DNA from: Planctomycetota bacterium
GTDB lineage: Bacteria > Planctomycetota > UBA8742 > SKZP01
Assembly: GCA_007127275.1 (NCBI GenBank)
Contig: SKZP01000296.1
Span: forward strand, 1 to 8,904
DNA: 8,904 nucleotides
Reading direction: 5' to 3'
A program made the position numbers and the translations under genes. The notes beneath the pieces were generated by a model that saw only the letters and a list, made by a program, of their open reading frames with translations, did no database searches and had not been told where the DNA came from. The first letter of the stretch is position 1, and each line of letters opens with the position of its first letter. Shown piece by piece: positions 8,634 through 8,904 of the stretch.

Positions 8634-8904
8634 ATGTTCCCGACGACAGGGCGGACCTCGCGTTTCGGAATTCATGCGTTCTTGCTTGTCGTGGCTGCGC
8701 TTGCAGTACCCATGCCGGCGATGGCCATGCCGCAGCACACCAAAGATGGGCCAGACAACGAGGAGCAAGAGCCGCAGGACGCGGACGAGCAGGACGCCGA
8801 CGAGCAGGACGAGGGAGGTCCGAGCTGGCTCGACGAGTTGCCCGAGGCACCTGGCAGGCTTTTTTACGCCGTCGGACAAGCCACGTATGCGGATGAGCAA
8901 GCAA
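8634..8904 (+). CDS. Secreted protein with signal peptide and acidic linker, LPP20-like, cut by the window end
   Basis: The frame is open from 8634 to the window edge, so only about 90 N-terminal residues are seen. It begins MFPTTGRTSRFGIHAFLLVV, continues hydrophobic to VPMPAMA and then changes to polar sequence: a signal peptidase I-type leader with likely cleavage after AMA near residue 31. No lipobox Cys is visible. An acidic linker follows, with a five-residue repeat (ADEQD twice, encoded at 8781-8810). The final part, PSWLDELPEAPGRLFYAVGQ, resembles the start of LPP20-type envelope proteins, which typically have a PxW...LYAVG pattern; that call is tentative on so short a stretch. An in-frame ATG at 8610 is possible, but the Shine-Dalgarno favours 8634. 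Divergent from hisN. Confidence 0.75.
   Translation, partial: MFPTTGRTSRFGIHAFLLVVAALAVPMPAMAMPQHTKDGPDNEEQEPQDADEQDADEQDEGGPSWLDELPEAPGRLFYAVGQATYADEQA
8781..8810 (+). repeat. 15-bp coding tandem repeat
   Basis: Two adjacent 15-base units (8781-8795 and 8796-8810) differ at one position and encode ADEQD twice in the acidic linker of the secreted protein. The preceding codons (CAGGAC) continue the pattern partially. Such in-frame repeats can vary in number between strains. Confidence 0.75.

Noticed and set aside
8628..8900. Minus-strand open frame opposite the secreted protein
   Set aside because: The plus strand gives a signal peptide, a Shine-Dalgarno and a family-like segment; the opposite frame is its shadow.

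Overview
The window is GC-rich, bacterial and almost fully coding. The most likely source is a planctomycete, probably of the Pirellula/Rhodopirellula type. The signs are two divergent GroEL paralogues flanking a GroES on one strand, neither with the usual Gly-Gly-Met tail, and intergenic repeats with CCCC(TTC)GGGG hairpins of a kind I remember from planctomycete genomes. The lineage is an inference from memory and was not tested by a search.

Layout. Left end (12-902, minus): complete sucD, the succinyl-CoA ligase alpha subunit, with a good sigma70-type promoter at 975-1002 and no sucC upstream. A 456-base divergent intergenic region follows. Then comes a plus-strand amidohydrolase closely resembling 2-amino-3-carboxymuconate-6-semialdehyde decarboxylase (ACMSD; 1359-2381). 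It converges on the chaperonin cluster across a 298-base gap that holds a strong hairpin (2608-2641) and a 15-bp tandem duplication.

Centre (2680-6926, minus): a chaperonin cluster, in transcription order groEL copy 2 (6926-5289), an unrecognised acidic 88-aa protein (5159-4893), groES (4753-4466) and groEL copy 1 (4287-2680). The gaps of 129, 139 and 178 bases are long for an operon, and two of them hold strong RNA-fold candidates. The first GroEL ends in an Asp/His/Tyr-rich tail and has Gln where E. coli GroEL has Tyr203. The last GroEL ends in a short plain tail. Upstream of the cluster I see no CIRCE element, but two sigma54-like -24/-12 sequences, one of them close to consensus (7095-7110).

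Right end: an inositol-monophosphatase-family protein, best read as a HisN-type histidinol-phosphatase (7441-8247, minus). After a divergent 386-base region with several short inverted repeats, a secreted protein starts at 8634 on the plus strand and runs off the window; its visible part resembles the LPP20 family.

Together: SucD belongs to the TCA cycle, HisN probably to histidine biosynthesis, ACMSD to degradation of aromatic compounds via 2-amino-3-carboxymuconate semialdehyde, and the centre is a protein-folding cluster. No mobile element, CRISPR array, rRNA or tRNA was found. The parts most worth a second look are the chaperonin cluster, its little in-cluster protein, its unusual tails and its possible sigma54 control.
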